Under the pieces are notes generated by a model, which worked only from the letters and a program-made list of their open reading frames with translations, had not been told where the DNA came from and searched no databases. From Schlegelella_A sp036496385 (lineage in GTDB: Bacteria; Pseudomonadota; Gammaproteobacteria; Burkholderiales; Burkholderiaceae_C), in assembly GCA_036496385.1 (NCBI GenBank), contig DASXLD010000110.1, forward strand, positions 11,483-75,482: a stretch of DNA of 64,000 bases, written 5' to 3'. The translations under genes and the position numbers were made by a program. Positions within the stretch are counted from its first letter, which is position 1. Each line of letters begins with the position of its first letter. Shown piece after piece: positions 8,827-17,760 of this stretch.

Positions 8827-9707
8827 ACTTGCGCTCGCTCGAGCAGCAGGAGCGACGCTTCGCACTCGCGCTGCTCGTGCCGGCGCTCGCCGTCCTCGTG
8901 CTGACGACGACGGCGCCGCTCGTCTACCTGGCGTGGAACAGCCTGCACCGGATCGACCTCGGCATGCCGTGGCTCGCGGGTTTCGCCGGCGCCGACAACT
9001 TCACCAAGATGGGCAGCGACCCGCGGTTCTGGAATTCGCTCGCCCTGACGGCGATCTACACCGCAGCAACGGTCGTCCTGCAAGTCGTGGTCGGCCTCGC
9101 GCTCGCGCTCCTCGTGCTGCAGATCCCGAAGGGCCAGGGGTTGCTGCGCGTCGCCGCGATCCTGCCGATCGTCCTCGCGCCGGTTGTCGTCGGCCTGTTC
9201 TGGCGCACGCTCGTGCTCGCGCCCGACGTCGGCCTGGTCGACATGGTGACGCGCGCGCTCGGCCTCGGCAGCCACAACTGGCTCGGCGACCCGCAGCTTG
9301 CGCTGATCTCGGTGATCGCGATCCACACCTGGCAATGGACGCCGTTCGCCTTCCTCGTCCTCCTCGCGACGCTCTCGACGCTGCCGCCCGACGTCTACGA
9401 AGCCGCCCGCCTCGACCGCGCGCGCGCCTGGCAGCGCTTCAGGCATCTGACGCTGCCGCTGATCCGCCCCGCGGTCGTGATGGTCGTCATCCTGCGCACG
9501 ATGACGGCGCTGTCGGCGTTCGCGGCGATCTTCGCGGCGACCGGCGGCGGGCCGGGGTCGGCGACCGAGATCCTGAATCTCTATGCGTATCGCACCTCGT
9601 TTTCCGAGCTGAATCTCGGCTACGGCGCATCGCTCGCCGTGGTGCTGCTCGCGATCACGATGGCGATCTCGTACTTCATGTTCCGACTGCGCAGGGCGCG
9701 CCGATGA
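8823..9707 (+). CDS. ABC transporter permease (CUT1 type, first subunit)
   Basis: A 294-residue inner-membrane permease with six hydrophobic helices. The EAA loop that contacts the ATPase is visible as YEAARLDRARAWQRFRHLTLPL (about residues 198-219). It resembles UgpA/MalF-like subunits. The GTG start overlaps the receptor stop (GTGA), and the stop overlaps the next ATG (ATGA). It forms a heterodimer with the following permease. Confidence 0.93.
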   Translation: MNLRSLEQQERRFALALLVPALAVLVLTTTAPLVYLAWNSLHRIDLGMPWLAGFAGADNFTKMGSDPRFWNSLALTAIYTAATVVLQVVVGLALALLVLQIPKGQGLLRVAAILPIVLAPVVVGLFWRTLVLAPDVGLVDMVTRALGLGSHNWLGDPQLALISVIAIHTWQWTPFAFLVLLATLSTLPPDVYEAARLDRARAWQRFRHLTLPLIRPAVVMVVILRTMTALSAFAAIFAATGGGPGSATEILNLYAYRTSFSELNLGYGASLAVVLLAITMAISYFMFRLRRARR

Positions 9708-10555
9708 ACGCCGCCGCACGCACCTCGCCGGCGCGCCTCGTCGCGCTCTACGCGATCGCCGGCGTCGGCCTCGCCGTCTGGGTGTTCCCGGTGCTGTGGG
9801 GCCTCTTGACGTCGTTCAAGACCGAGCGCGACGTCCTCGCGTATCCGCCGGTCTTCCTCTTCACGCCGACGCTCGCCAACTACCGCGACGTCCTCTTCGG
9901 CGCGTCGTCGATCGTGCCCAACATCGTCTCGAGTCTCGTCGTCGCGACGCTCGCGACCGCGCTGACGCTCGTCTTCGCGATCCCGGCCGCGTACGCGATG
10001 GCGCGGCTGCGCTTCCCGGCCCGGCGCGGCACCGGCTTCTATGTGCTGGCGACGCAGATGCTGCCGCCGGTCGGCCTCATCATCCCGTACTACCTCGTGC
10101 TGCAGAAGATCGGCGGCCTCGACAGCTACGGCGGACTGACGGCGATCTACCTCACCTTCTCGCTGCCGTTCGCGATCTGGCTGCTCGTCTCCTACTTCGA
10201 GGACGTGCCGTTAGAGATGGAGGAAGCGGCACTACTCGACCGCGCCGGCCGCATGCGCGCGCTCTGGCACGTGATCCTGCCGCAGGTGAAGGGCGGCATC
10301 GCGGTGACGACGATCTTCGTCTTCCTCAACGCCTGGAACGAGTTCATGTTCGCCGTCGTCCTCGGCGGCAACCGCGTGCGGACGGTGACGGTGGCGATGT
10401 TCAACTTCATCTCGGTCGAGCAGACGCAGTGGGCGCGCCTGGCCGCCGCGGCGATGCTGGCGATGGCGCCGGTGATCGTGCTCGGCATCTTCGCGCAGCG
10501 CCACATCGTCAAGGGCCTCACCGTCGGCGCGGTCAAGGGCGGAGGGCGGCGATGA
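9704..10555 (+). CDS. ABC transporter permease (CUT1 type, second subunit)
   Basis: A 283-residue permease of the UgpE/MalG type. Six hydrophobic helices are seen, an EAA-loop equivalent MEEAALLDRAGRMRALWHVILP lies near residues 173-194, and the family sequence FLNAWNEFMFA follows. It is coupled by four-base overlaps to the permease before and the ATPase after it. Partner of the 8823 gene in one pore. Confidence 0.93.
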   Translation: MNAAARTSPARLVALYAIAGVGLAVWVFPVLWGLLTSFKTERDVLAYPPVFLFTPTLANYRDVLFGASSIVPNIVSSLVVATLATALTLVFAIPAAYAMARLRFPARRGTGFYVLATQMLPPVGLIIPYYLVLQKIGGLDSYGGLTAIYLTFSLPFAIWLLVSYFEDVPLEMEEAALLDRAGRMRALWHVILPQVKGGIAVTTIFVFLNAWNEFMFAVVLGGNRVRTVTVAMFNFISVEQTQWARLAAAAMLAMAPVIVLGIFAQRHIVKGLTVGAVKGGGRR

Positions 10556-11712
10556 ACGACCCGATCTTCGGCGGCTACCAGGAACCGCTCTGGCCGCAGG
10601 CCTTCGCCGACACCGACGTCGAGGTCGGGCCCGACAGCGCGAGGCCGAACCCTTCGCGCGTCGGCAGCGCGAGCGTGCGTCTCGAAGGCATCGTCAAGCA
10701 GCACGGCACGACGACGGTGCTGCACGGCATCGATCTCGCGATCGCGCCGGGCGAGTTCTTCGTCCTGCTCGGCCCCTCGGGCTCGGGCAAGACGACGACG
10801 CTGCGCATCCTCGCCGGCCTCGAATCGGTGAGCAGCGGCCGCGTCTGGATGGACAGCGTCGACGTGACGACGCACGAGCCCGGCATGCGCGACGTCGCGA
10901 TGGTGTTCCAGAGCTACGCGCTCTACCCGCACATGACGGTCGAGCAGAACATCGGCTTCCCGCTCAAGATGGTCGGCATGGCGAAGGGCGCGACCGCGCG
11001 CGCGGTCGACGCCGCCGCCGCCAAGGTCGGCATCGGCCACCTGCTGCACCGGACGCCCGGCCAGCTCTCGGGCGGCCAGCAGCAACGCGTGGCGCTCGCG
11101 CGCGCGATCGTCCGCCAGCCGCGCCTCTTCCTGCTCGACGAGCCGCTCTCCAACCTCGACGCCAAGCTCCGCCTCGAGACGCGCCTCGAGCTGCGCCGGC
11201 TGCAGCGCTCGCTCGGCGTCACCACCGTCTACGTCACCCACGACCAGGAAGAGGCGATGACGCTCGCCGACCGCATCGCCGTCTTCATGGACGGCAGCAT
11301 CGTCCAGGTCGGCACGCCGCGCGAGATCTTCATGCGGCCGCGCTCGGTCGACGTCGCCGGCTTCATCGGCACGCCGCCGATGAACCTGCTCGCCGGCGCG
11401 TGGGAAGGCCACGCCGTCAGCATCGGCGGCTCGACGCTCGCCGTCGCCGCCGAGACGCCCGAGGTCCGCGACGTCGTCCTCGGCGTGCGGCCGAACGACC
11501 TCCGCCTCGCCGACGGCGGCCTGCGCGCGCGCGTCGAGGGCGTCGAGGATCTCGGCGACAGCGCCATCGTCGACCTCGTCATCGACGAGCGCCTGGTCAA
11601 GCTGAAGACCGAGCGCCCGCCGCAGCTGCGCGAAGGCGAGGCGGTCTACGTCGCGTTCGCTCCCGAAGACGCGCATCTGTTCGACGCCGAGACCGGCGCG
11701 CGCCTCGCCTGA
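10552..11712 (+). CDS. ABC transporter ATP-binding protein (UgpC/MalK type)
   Basis: A 386-residue ATPase that energises the adjacent permeases. It has Walker A GPSGSGKT, the Q-loop VFQSYALYPHMTV, signature LSGGQQQRVALARA, Walker B LFLLDEP, D-loop SNLDAKL and switch VTHDQEEAMTLADR. A C-terminal TOBE-like regulatory region follows (about 290-386). The first 40 or so residues precede the conserved domain and are not typical of MalK proteins; they are rich in acidic and aromatic residues. The ATGA overlap with the permease supports this start, but an internal GTG just before the conserved domain cannot be excluded. The C-terminal domain may respond to regulators, as in MalK. Confidence 0.93.
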   Translation: MNDPIFGGYQEPLWPQAFADTDVEVGPDSARPNPSRVGSASVRLEGIVKQHGTTTVLHGIDLAIAPGEFFVLLGPSGSGKTTTLRILAGLESVSSGRVWMDSVDVTTHEPGMRDVAMVFQSYALYPHMTVEQNIGFPLKMVGMAKGATARAVDAAAAKVGIGHLLHRTPGQLSGGQQQRVALARAIVRQPRLFLLDEPLSNLDAKLRLETRLELRRLQRSLGVTTVYVTHDQEEAMTLADRIAVFMDGSIVQVGTPREIFMRPRSVDVAGFIGTPPMNLLAGAWEGHAVSIGGSTLAVAAETPEVRDVVLGVRPNDLRLADGGLRARVEGVEDLGDSAIVDLVIDERLVKLKTERPPQLREGEAVYVAFAPEDAHLFDAETGARLA

Positions 11713-11729
11713 GAACTCTTCGATCACCC

Positions 11730-13382
11730 ATGGCCACGAAGACCCGACCCAACGTCGTCCTCATCCTCAACGACGACATGGGCTATTCCGACATCGGCTG
11801 CTACGGCGGCGAGATCGAGACGCCGAACCTCGACCGCCTCGCCGCCAAGGGCCTGCGCTTCAGCAGCTTCTACAACACCGCGCGCTGCAGCCCGAGCCGC
11901 GCCTCGATGCTCACCGGCCTGCACCCGCACCAGACGGGCGTCGGCATCCTCACTTACGACTCGGGCCCCGAAGGCTACGCCGGCAACCTCAACCACCGCT
12001 GCGTGACGATCCCGCAGGTGCTGAAGGCAAACGGCTACCGCGCCTACATGAGCGGCAAGTGGCACGTCGCGTCGAGCCTGACGAGGCCGACCGACACCTG
12101 GCCGCTGCAGCGCGGCTTCGACGAATTCTTCGGCACCATCATCGGCGCCGGTAGCTTCTACGACCCGAACACGCTGACGCGCGGCAACGAGAACGCGGAG
12201 CACGAGGCGCGCGCGCCGGGCTGGTTCTACACCGACGCGATCAGCGATCAGGCGGTCGCCTACATCGACCAGCACGCGAAGCGGCATCCGAACACGCCGT
12301 TCTTCGAATACGTCGCCTATACCGCGCCGCACTGGCCGCTGCACGCGCACGACGACGACATCGCCAAGTACAAGGGCCGCTTCGACGCCGGCTGGGACGC
12401 GCTGCGCGAAGCGCGGCTCGAAAAGCTCGTGTCGTCGGGCCTCCTCAAGCCGCACTGGAAGCTCACCGAGCGCGACCCGATGCAGCCGCCGTGGACAGAA
12501 GCGCAGAAGGACGAGCAGTTCCGCGCCTGGACGCTGCGCTGCATGGAGGTCTACGCCGCGCAGGTCGACCGCATGGACCAGGGCATCGGCCGCATCGTCG
12601 CCGCGCTCGAGAAGAACGGCCAGCTGAACGACACGCTCGTCATCTTCCTCGCCGACAACGGCGCCTGCGCCGAAGACATCCCGGAAGACGTGACCGTCGA
12701 CGAGCTGGTCGAGAAGCTCATGATCGCGCGCCGCACCACGAGGAGCGGCGAGCCCGTGCACTTCGGCAACGACGTCCACCGCATGCCCGGCCCCGAGAAC
12801 ACCTACCAGAGCTACGGCACCGCCTGGGCCAACCTCTCGAACGCGCCGTTTCGGCTCTACAAGCACTGGATCCACGAGGGCGGCATCGCGACGCCGCTGA
12901 TCGCGCACTGGCCGAACGGCATCGCGAGCTCGGAGAACGGCGGCCTGCGCCATGCGCCCGGCTACCTGCCCGACATCATGGCCACCATCGTCGACGCGAC
13001 GGGGTCGACGTATCCATCGACCTTCGAAGGCCGCGCGGTCGATCCGCTCGAAGGGCAGTCGCTGCTGCCGGTGTTCGCGAACGATCGCGACGTCGCGAAC
13101 AGGAAGCCCATGTTCTGGGAGCACGAGGGCAACGCCGCGGTGCGCATCGGCAAGTGGAAGCTCGTCAAGCGCTACCCGCGCGACTGGGAGCTCTACGACA
13201 TGGACGCGGATCGGACCGAGTTGCACGACCTGGCGGCACGCGAGCTGGAGCGGGTCATGGACATGGCGGCGCAGTACGACGAGTGGGCCAGGCGCTGCGG
13301 AGTGCTCGACCGCCAGAAGATCGTCACGCTGATGAAGAGCCAGGGCGTGACGCGCGCGTTCTGGGAGAAGGACGAGCTCTAG
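11730..13382 (+). CDS. Arylsulfatase-type sulfatase
   Basis: A 550-residue sulfatase that hydrolyses sulfate esters. The metal-binding N-terminus NVVLILNDDMGYSD (Asp15, Asp16) and the formylglycine site C53 in ARCSPSRASMLTG (C-x-P-S-R) are intact, as are SGKWH and the DNGACAED metal region. No signal peptide is present, so it is probably cytoplasmic, like Pseudomonas AtsA. The C53 side chain needs oxidation by a formylglycine-generating enzyme, not encoded here. It begins 17 bases after the ABC ATPase stop in the same operon, which suggests import of a sulfated compound followed by desulfation. Family is certain; substrate is unknown. Confidence 0.93.
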   Translation: MATKTRPNVVLILNDDMGYSDIGCYGGEIETPNLDRLAAKGLRFSSFYNTARCSPSRASMLTGLHPHQTGVGILTYDSGPEGYAGNLNHRCVTIPQVLKANGYRAYMSGKWHVASSLTRPTDTWPLQRGFDEFFGTIIGAGSFYDPNTLTRGNENAEHEARAPGWFYTDAISDQAVAYIDQHAKRHPNTPFFEYVAYTAPHWPLHAHDDDIAKYKGRFDAGWDALREARLEKLVSSGLLKPHWKLTERDPMQPPWTEAQKDEQFRAWTLRCMEVYAAQVDRMDQGIGRIVAALEKNGQLNDTLVIFLADNGACAEDIPEDVTVDELVEKLMIARRTTRSGEPVHFGNDVHRMPGPENTYQSYGTAWANLSNAPFRLYKHWIHEGGIATPLIAHWPNGIASSENGGLRHAPGYLPDIMATIVDATGSTYPSTFEGRAVDPLEGQSLLPVFANDRDVANRKPMFWEHEGNAAVRIGKWKLVKRYPRDWELYDMDADRTELHDLAARELERVMDMAAQYDEWARRCGVLDRQKIVTLMKSQGVTRAFWEKDEL

Positions 13383-13386
13383 CGCC

Positions 13387-13989
13387 ATGGACGACACCCG
13401 TTCCGACCGCCTCGCGATCGGCGAGCTGATCGAAAGCTGGGCGGTCTGGCGCGACGCCGGCGACTGGGAGCGCTTTCGCACCGTCTGGCACGACGACGGC
13501 GTGATGATGGCGACGTGGTTTCAGGGCCCTGCCGACGAGTTCATCCGCGTCACGAAAGAGGGCTGGGCGAAGGGGGTCAGCATCCTGCACTTCCTCGGCG
13601 GCAGTTCGATCGACGTCGCCTCGGACCGCGCCATCGCGCAGACGAAGATGACGATCTCGCAGCGCGGCGAGGTCGAGGGCGTGCTCTGCGACGTCGTCTG
13701 CACCGGCCGCTTCTACGACTTCTTCGAGCGCCGCGCCGGTCGCTGGGGACTGGTGCTGCGCCAGCCGATCTACGAGAAGGACCGCATCGATCCGGTCGAC
13801 CCGCAGGCACGGCTCGCACTCGACGCGGCCGAGCTGGCGCGCCTGCCGAAGGGATACCGGCATCTCGCGTACATCCAGAGGCGGATCGGCTACACGGTCA
13901 AGCTCGACATGCCCCAGATCACCGGCCCCGAGGTCGAGCGCCTCTATGCGCGCGGCGCTTCGTGGCTCGCGGGCGGGTCGCTCGCCTGA
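13387..13989 (+). CDS. NTF2/SnoaL-like protein
   Basis: A 200-residue protein of the SnoaL-like NTF2 fold. The N-terminal helix-rich part (IGELIESWAVWRDAGDWERFRTVWHDDG) and the alternating strands after it are typical of small dehydratase/isomerase-like proteins of this fold. Residues 135-200 extend beyond the core and end in a region mentioning YARGASWLAGG. It starts four bases after the sulfatase stop, so it belongs to the same operon and may act on the desulfated product or be a binding accessory. Catalytic residues cannot be assigned confidently. Confidence 0.83.
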   Translation: MDDTRSDRLAIGELIESWAVWRDAGDWERFRTVWHDDGVMMATWFQGPADEFIRVTKEGWAKGVSILHFLGGSSIDVASDRAIAQTKMTISQRGEVEGVLCDVVCTGRFYDFFERRAGRWGLVLRQPIYEKDRIDPVDPQARLALDAAELARLPKGYRHLAYIQRRIGYTVKLDMPQITGPEVERLYARGASWLAGGSLA

Positions 13990-14032
13990 CGACGAGCCCG
14001 GGGCCCGCGACCGCGCCTTGCCGGATTCGGCG

Positions 14033-14800
14033 CTAATCCGCGTACCCCGGCAACTCGCGGTCGAGCAGCCGCAGCATGGCTTCGAAGAACAGCCGCTCGC
14101 GCTCCGGACGCGGATGTCGATCGGCGCTGTTGGGCGCTTGCACCCGAGCGACGATCTCCTGCGAGAGCACCGCCAGCGGTCGCCCGGTGCCGAGCGCAAG
14201 GATCTGATTGCGGCTGACGCGCTCGAGCCGGTAGAGCCTTCGATACGCCTGCGCCACCGTCTCGCCGGTGACGATGACGCCGTGGTTCTTCATGAAAACG
14301 ATCGGCCGCGTGCCCATCGCCCGCGCCAGGCGCTCGCCTTCTTCCAGCGTCGCGGCCAGGCCGGTGTAGTCGTCGTCGTACGCGATCTGGCCGTCGAAGA
14401 ACGCTGCCGTCTGGCTGGCCGGCAGCAGGCGGTTGTCTTCCAGCATGTTGAGCGCCATGGCCCACGTCTGGTGGGTGTGCATGACGACGCGTGCGCCCGT
14501 GATGCGGTGGATCGGCGCATGGATGCACTGCGCCGAAAGCTCGAGCGTTCCGCTGCCCTCGAGCACGCGGCCTTGCTCGTCGAAGACGATCAGTTCGCTC
14601 GCCCGTGCTTCCGACCAGTGCCGGCCGTAGGGCAGGATCAGGTAGTGCCCGTCGCGGCCCGGCACGGTCATCGTGAAATGGTTGTCGATGCCCTCCTCGA
14701 GCTCGTGCAGCACCGCGAGGCGGTGCGCGGCGGCGAGGTGGACGCGGGCCTCGGCCAGCGCCTCGACTGCGGATGGAGACACCAACGCGCGAACAGACAT
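14033..14800 (-). CDS. Class II aldolase/adducin-family protein
   Basis: A 255-residue protein of the zinc-dependent class II aldolase/adducin family (fuculose-phosphate aldolase fold). Metal ligands are expected in HTHQTWAMALN and KNHGVIVTGETV, with the acidic residue in the EEGIDNHFTM stretch; all are present. Members range from aldolases to decarboxylases and oxygenase-like enzymes, so the reaction is not fixed by sequence. It is transcribed towards the sulfatase operon and is convergent with it (43 bases). Proximity suggests, without proving, cleavage of a product of that operon. Confidence 0.88.
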   Translation of the reverse strand: MSVRALVSPSAVEALAEARVHLAAAHRLAVLHELEEGIDNHFTMTVPGRDGHYLILPYGRHWSEARASELIVFDEQGRVLEGSGTLELSAQCIHAPIHRITGARVVMHTHQTWAMALNMLEDNRLLPASQTAAFFDGQIAYDDDYTGLAATLEEGERLARAMGTRPIVFMKNHGVIVTGETVAQAYRRLYRLERVSRNQILALGTGRPLAVLSQEIVARVQAPNSADRHPRPERERLFFEAMLRLLDRELPGYAD

Positions 14801-14948
14801 GGCTGAGCTCCTGCGGAAAAGACGCGAGCTTACGCGCGCTCGGGGTTGACGCGCAGCTCGGATCGAATCGTCGATCCGAGTAACCGCGCGTCACGATTGG
14901 CTCTGCAAGCGAGTCCCCGGGGAGTCACGAGGTGCACACAATCGCGCC

Positions 14949-15491
14949 ATGTCGTTCGAACGCCTCCGCTACCTGATCCTGGGCCTGGGCGGGATGGTGC
15001 TGACGGTCGGCGGCCTCTGGATGGCGGTCACCCCCGGCAACCTCAGCGCCAGGTTCTGGGGCGCGTTCGGGGTGCTCTTCTTCGGCTTCGGGACGTGGGT
15101 GACGTTGCGCGCGGCGCTCAAGGGCCCGTGGTGGCCAAAGCGGACGGGGCCGGCGTTGCGATACCAGCCGCTCGTCCTTCCGCTCGTCCTCGTCTTCACG
15201 CTGCCCGGGGCGCTGAAGCTCTGGTTCGCCGTGCCGCTGCTCGTCGCCTGGGGCCTCCTCGTAGCGCCATACCGGGATCGACGTCTCCTCTATGCGGCCG
15301 CGCTCTTCGCCGGCCTCCTGGCGATCGCGCAGGCGTTCGTGTTTTGCATCGCCCTCGTTCCCGCGATCCAGGAGGCGCACGGCGCAGCCAAGGTGGCGCT
15401 CCAGGTCTGCTTCCTGCTGCTCGTGTTCTGGCTCGACGGCCGGCTGCTGTTGGAAGTGCGCACTCGGCTACGTCCCGCGGCGCAGGCATAA
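14949..15491 (+). CDS. Hypothetical integral membrane protein
   Basis: A 180-residue protein with about five hydrophobic segments (near residues 10-28, 37-55, 72-92, 97-128 and 135-160). The loops are Arg-rich. No conserved motif or family is recognised. It lies alone between a divergent aldolase gene and a glutathione transferase gene. Confidence 0.72.
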   Translation: MSFERLRYLILGLGGMVLTVGGLWMAVTPGNLSARFWGAFGVLFFGFGTWVTLRAALKGPWWPKRTGPALRYQPLVLPLVLVFTLPGALKLWFAVPLLVAWGLLVAPYRDRRLLYAAALFAGLLAIAQAFVFCIALVPAIQEAHGAAKVALQVCFLLLVFWLDGRLLLEVRTRLRPAAQA

Positions 15492-15516
15492 CTCGCGGCG
15501 CGCCGCGTTTTCCAAG

Positions 15517-16152
15517 ATGACTGACTCCCGGCTCCGCCTCCTCGGCCGCCCGTCTTCGATCAACGTCAAGAAGGTGCTCTGGCTCTGCGACGAGCTCCAG
15601 CTGCCGATCGCGCACGAGCCCTGGGGCACGGGCTTCCAATCGACGCTGCCGCCAGGCTTCGAGACGCTCAATCCGAATCGCCTGGTGCCGGTGATCGTCG
15701 ATGGCGACTTCGTGCTCTGGGAGTCGAACACGATCTGCCGCTACCTCGCCGGCCGCGAAGGCCGCACCGACCTGCTGCCGGCTGAGCCGAAGGCGCGAGC
15801 CCGCGTCGAGCAGTGGATGGACTGGCAGACCACCGAGCTCAACGGCGCGTTGCGCTACGCCTTCCTGGCGATCGTTCGGCACATTCCCGAACACGCCGAC
15901 GCGCAGGCCGTCGCGGCGAGCATCGCCGCCTGGCACCGCCACATGCAGATCTTCGCGCGCCAGCTCGAGACGACCGGTGCCTACGCTGCCGGCGCCGAGT
16001 TGACGCTCGCCGACATCCCGCTCGGCGTCTCGACGCATCGCTGGCTCGCGACGCCGATGGAGCGGCCGAGCCTGCCGATCGTGGCGGCGTACTACGAGCG
16101 GCTGAGCGAGCGGCCCGCGTTCGTCCGGCACGTGCGAAACAGCACGCCCTGA
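15517..16152 (+). CDS. Glutathione S-transferase family protein
   Basis: A 211-residue cytosolic transferase. The N-terminal thioredoxin fold is seen (LRLLGRPSSINVKKVLWLCDEL) with the glutathione-binding segment LVPVIVDGDFVLWESNTICRYLA (cis-Pro and WESNTI). It is followed by an all-helical C-terminal domain ending in TLADIPLGVSTHRW. The catalytic residue is likely the Ser13/Ser14 pair in RPSSIN. Length is normal. It starts 25 bases after the membrane protein stop. Substrate is unknown; bacterial members often act in detoxification or aromatic degradation. Confidence 0.92.
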   Translation: MTDSRLRLLGRPSSINVKKVLWLCDELQLPIAHEPWGTGFQSTLPPGFETLNPNRLVPVIVDGDFVLWESNTICRYLAGREGRTDLLPAEPKARARVEQWMDWQTTELNGALRYAFLAIVRHIPEHADAQAVAASIAAWHRHMQIFARQLETTGAYAAGAELTLADIPLGVSTHRWLATPMERPSLPIVAAYYERLSERPAFVRHVRNSTP

Positions 16153-16261
16153 GTCATCGCGTCGACGCACCTCTCCTTCCGGGAGTGGATGCGGCGAACG
16201 CCGTGCCGACGCTAGCGTATGCCTGCCGGCCATTGCACCGGCGCGGAAAGCGGGAGGCACC

Positions 16262-17617
16262 ATGGCCACCAAGTCTCAGTCCCTGTTCATCAGTCACATC
16301 TCCGAGGAGGCCGAGTTCGCGGCGCTTCTCAAGCGGATGATCCAGCAAGACTTTCTCGACCTTGCGAAGTGCTTCACGTCGTCGGACATCGGCGGCATCG
16401 GCGCCGGCCAGAACTGGCTGACGGCGGTCGAAGGCGCGATGGCCAAGGCGAAGGCGGTCATCGTGCTGTGCAGCAAGGCCTCGGTCCACCGGCCCTGGGT
16501 GCAGTTCGAGGTCGGCGCGGCGTGGATGCGCAAGGTGCCGGTCATCCCGGTCTGTCATTCGGGAATGAAGGTCGAGGACCTCGAGATGCCGCTGTCCCTG
16601 CGGCAAGGCGTCGAGTTGTCCACCGATCGCGGCATCGCGCAACTCTCCGACAGCATCGCGCGGCTCTACGATGGCGTTGCGGGTGTGCTGAGAATGCCGC
16701 GGGTGCCGCAACCCGCCGACCTGCCGGCGCGGCTCGGCGAGATGAAGGAGATCGAAAAGCGCCTGCAGATGAGCGTGGTGCATCAGTTCGAGCTCTTCAT
16801 CGACGTCTTGCTGGCACCGCCCGGCCGGCTCGCGGAAGAGACCATCCCCGACGACGCGGTCGTCGAGTGCTGCGGCCCTTCGTTGCAGCTCTTCGGCCTG
16901 CTCGAGGGCGCGCGGCTGACCTGGCGCGACATCGTCCGCAAGGCGCAGAAGACACCGGACACGCGGTGGCTGCGCCAGTTGCAACGGTGCATCGCGCAGG
17001 CCAGCAACAACGAGCGATTCCGCCCGGTGCAGGCGGTCTATCACACGGAGACGGGCTCGTATCAGCCGCAGCTGTCGAAGAAGGAGGTCCGCAGCGACGG
17101 CTCGAGCCGCTTCCACGTCCACTTCGTCGACACGGTGGTCGCTCCATTGAGCGAAGTGCAGAACGATTTCGGGACGCTCGCGACGCTGCTTCGGCTCGGG
17201 CTGCGTTTCCGCTACGAGGTCATCGAACGCTTCCAGCGCTGCGCCAGGAATGCGGGCCCCGCCGGCCGCCGGACGCTGGTCGACGCCGTGAAGCCGCTGC
17301 GCGATGCCATCGAGACGATCGAGTACGACGCCCTCTCGCGCGGTGCCGAGCGGATCGATCGCGATGCGGTGATGGCGCTCTTCGACAGCGACGAGGACCA
17401 GGCGACGATGGCCGACGTCATGGATACGTGGGAGGAGGCGCGCCAGATCTTGTTCCGCGACGATCCGCCGCCTGCGGCCGACGAGCTCGTCAGCGCGATC
17501 GCGAGCATCCGGGCGCTCAACCACGAGTTCATGACGCTCGGCACCCGCCGCTACCACGAGCTGGTCAAGGCGCGCTGGGCAGAGCCCGTCATGCGGCGCG
17601 AGCTGCAAGCGGCCTGA
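16262..17617 (+). CDS. TIR-domain protein with large uncharacterised C-terminal region
   Basis: A 451-residue protein. Residues 7-105 form a TIR domain: the first strand SLFISHISEEAEFA, the loop TSSDIGGIGAGQNW, the helix AMAKAKAVIVLCSKAS, and W79-V-Q-F-E83, where the Trp-x3-Glu pattern corresponds to the catalytic glutamate of NAD-cleaving bacterial TIR domains. The rest (about 160-451) has no family known to me. It contains a mixed region (FRPVQAVYHTETG) and a helical end. There is no signal peptide or membrane segment. A strong GGAGG precedes the ATG. Bacterial TIR proteins often act in antiphage defence or as NAD-consuming effectors; here no defence partner gene is adjacent, so function is inferred only. 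Confidence 0.87.
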   Translation: MATKSQSLFISHISEEAEFAALLKRMIQQDFLDLAKCFTSSDIGGIGAGQNWLTAVEGAMAKAKAVIVLCSKASVHRPWVQFEVGAAWMRKVPVIPVCHSGMKVEDLEMPLSLRQGVELSTDRGIAQLSDSIARLYDGVAGVLRMPRVPQPADLPARLGEMKEIEKRLQMSVVHQFELFIDVLLAPPGRLAEETIPDDAVVECCGPSLQLFGLLEGARLTWRDIVRKAQKTPDTRWLRQLQRCIAQASNNERFRPVQAVYHTETGSYQPQLSKKEVRSDGSSRFHVHFVDTVVAPLSEVQNDFGTLATLLRLGLRFRYEVIERFQRCARNAGPAGRRTLVDAVKPLRDAIETIEYDALSRGAERIDRDAVMALFDSDEDQATMADVMDTWEEARQILFRDDPPPAADELVSAIASIRALNHEFMTLGTRRYHELVKARWAEPVMRRELQAA

Positions 17618-17760
17618 AGCGTTCGGGCGTCGTCTCCGCCAGCAGCCGATCGCTCGCCTGCGCGCAGCCGCCGAGGCTGCCGCGCCGTTCGAGCGCGTCA
17701 TCGGTATCCTTTCGTGACCGCCGGGTCCACGCGGCTGCGTCACTACCCAGGAGACAACCC

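Noticed and set aside
16219..17760. Upstream extension of the metallo-hydrolase frame
   Set aside because: The frame is open but reads as Arg-rich text out of frame with the TIR gene. The true start at 17761 has a signal peptide and an AGGAGA site.
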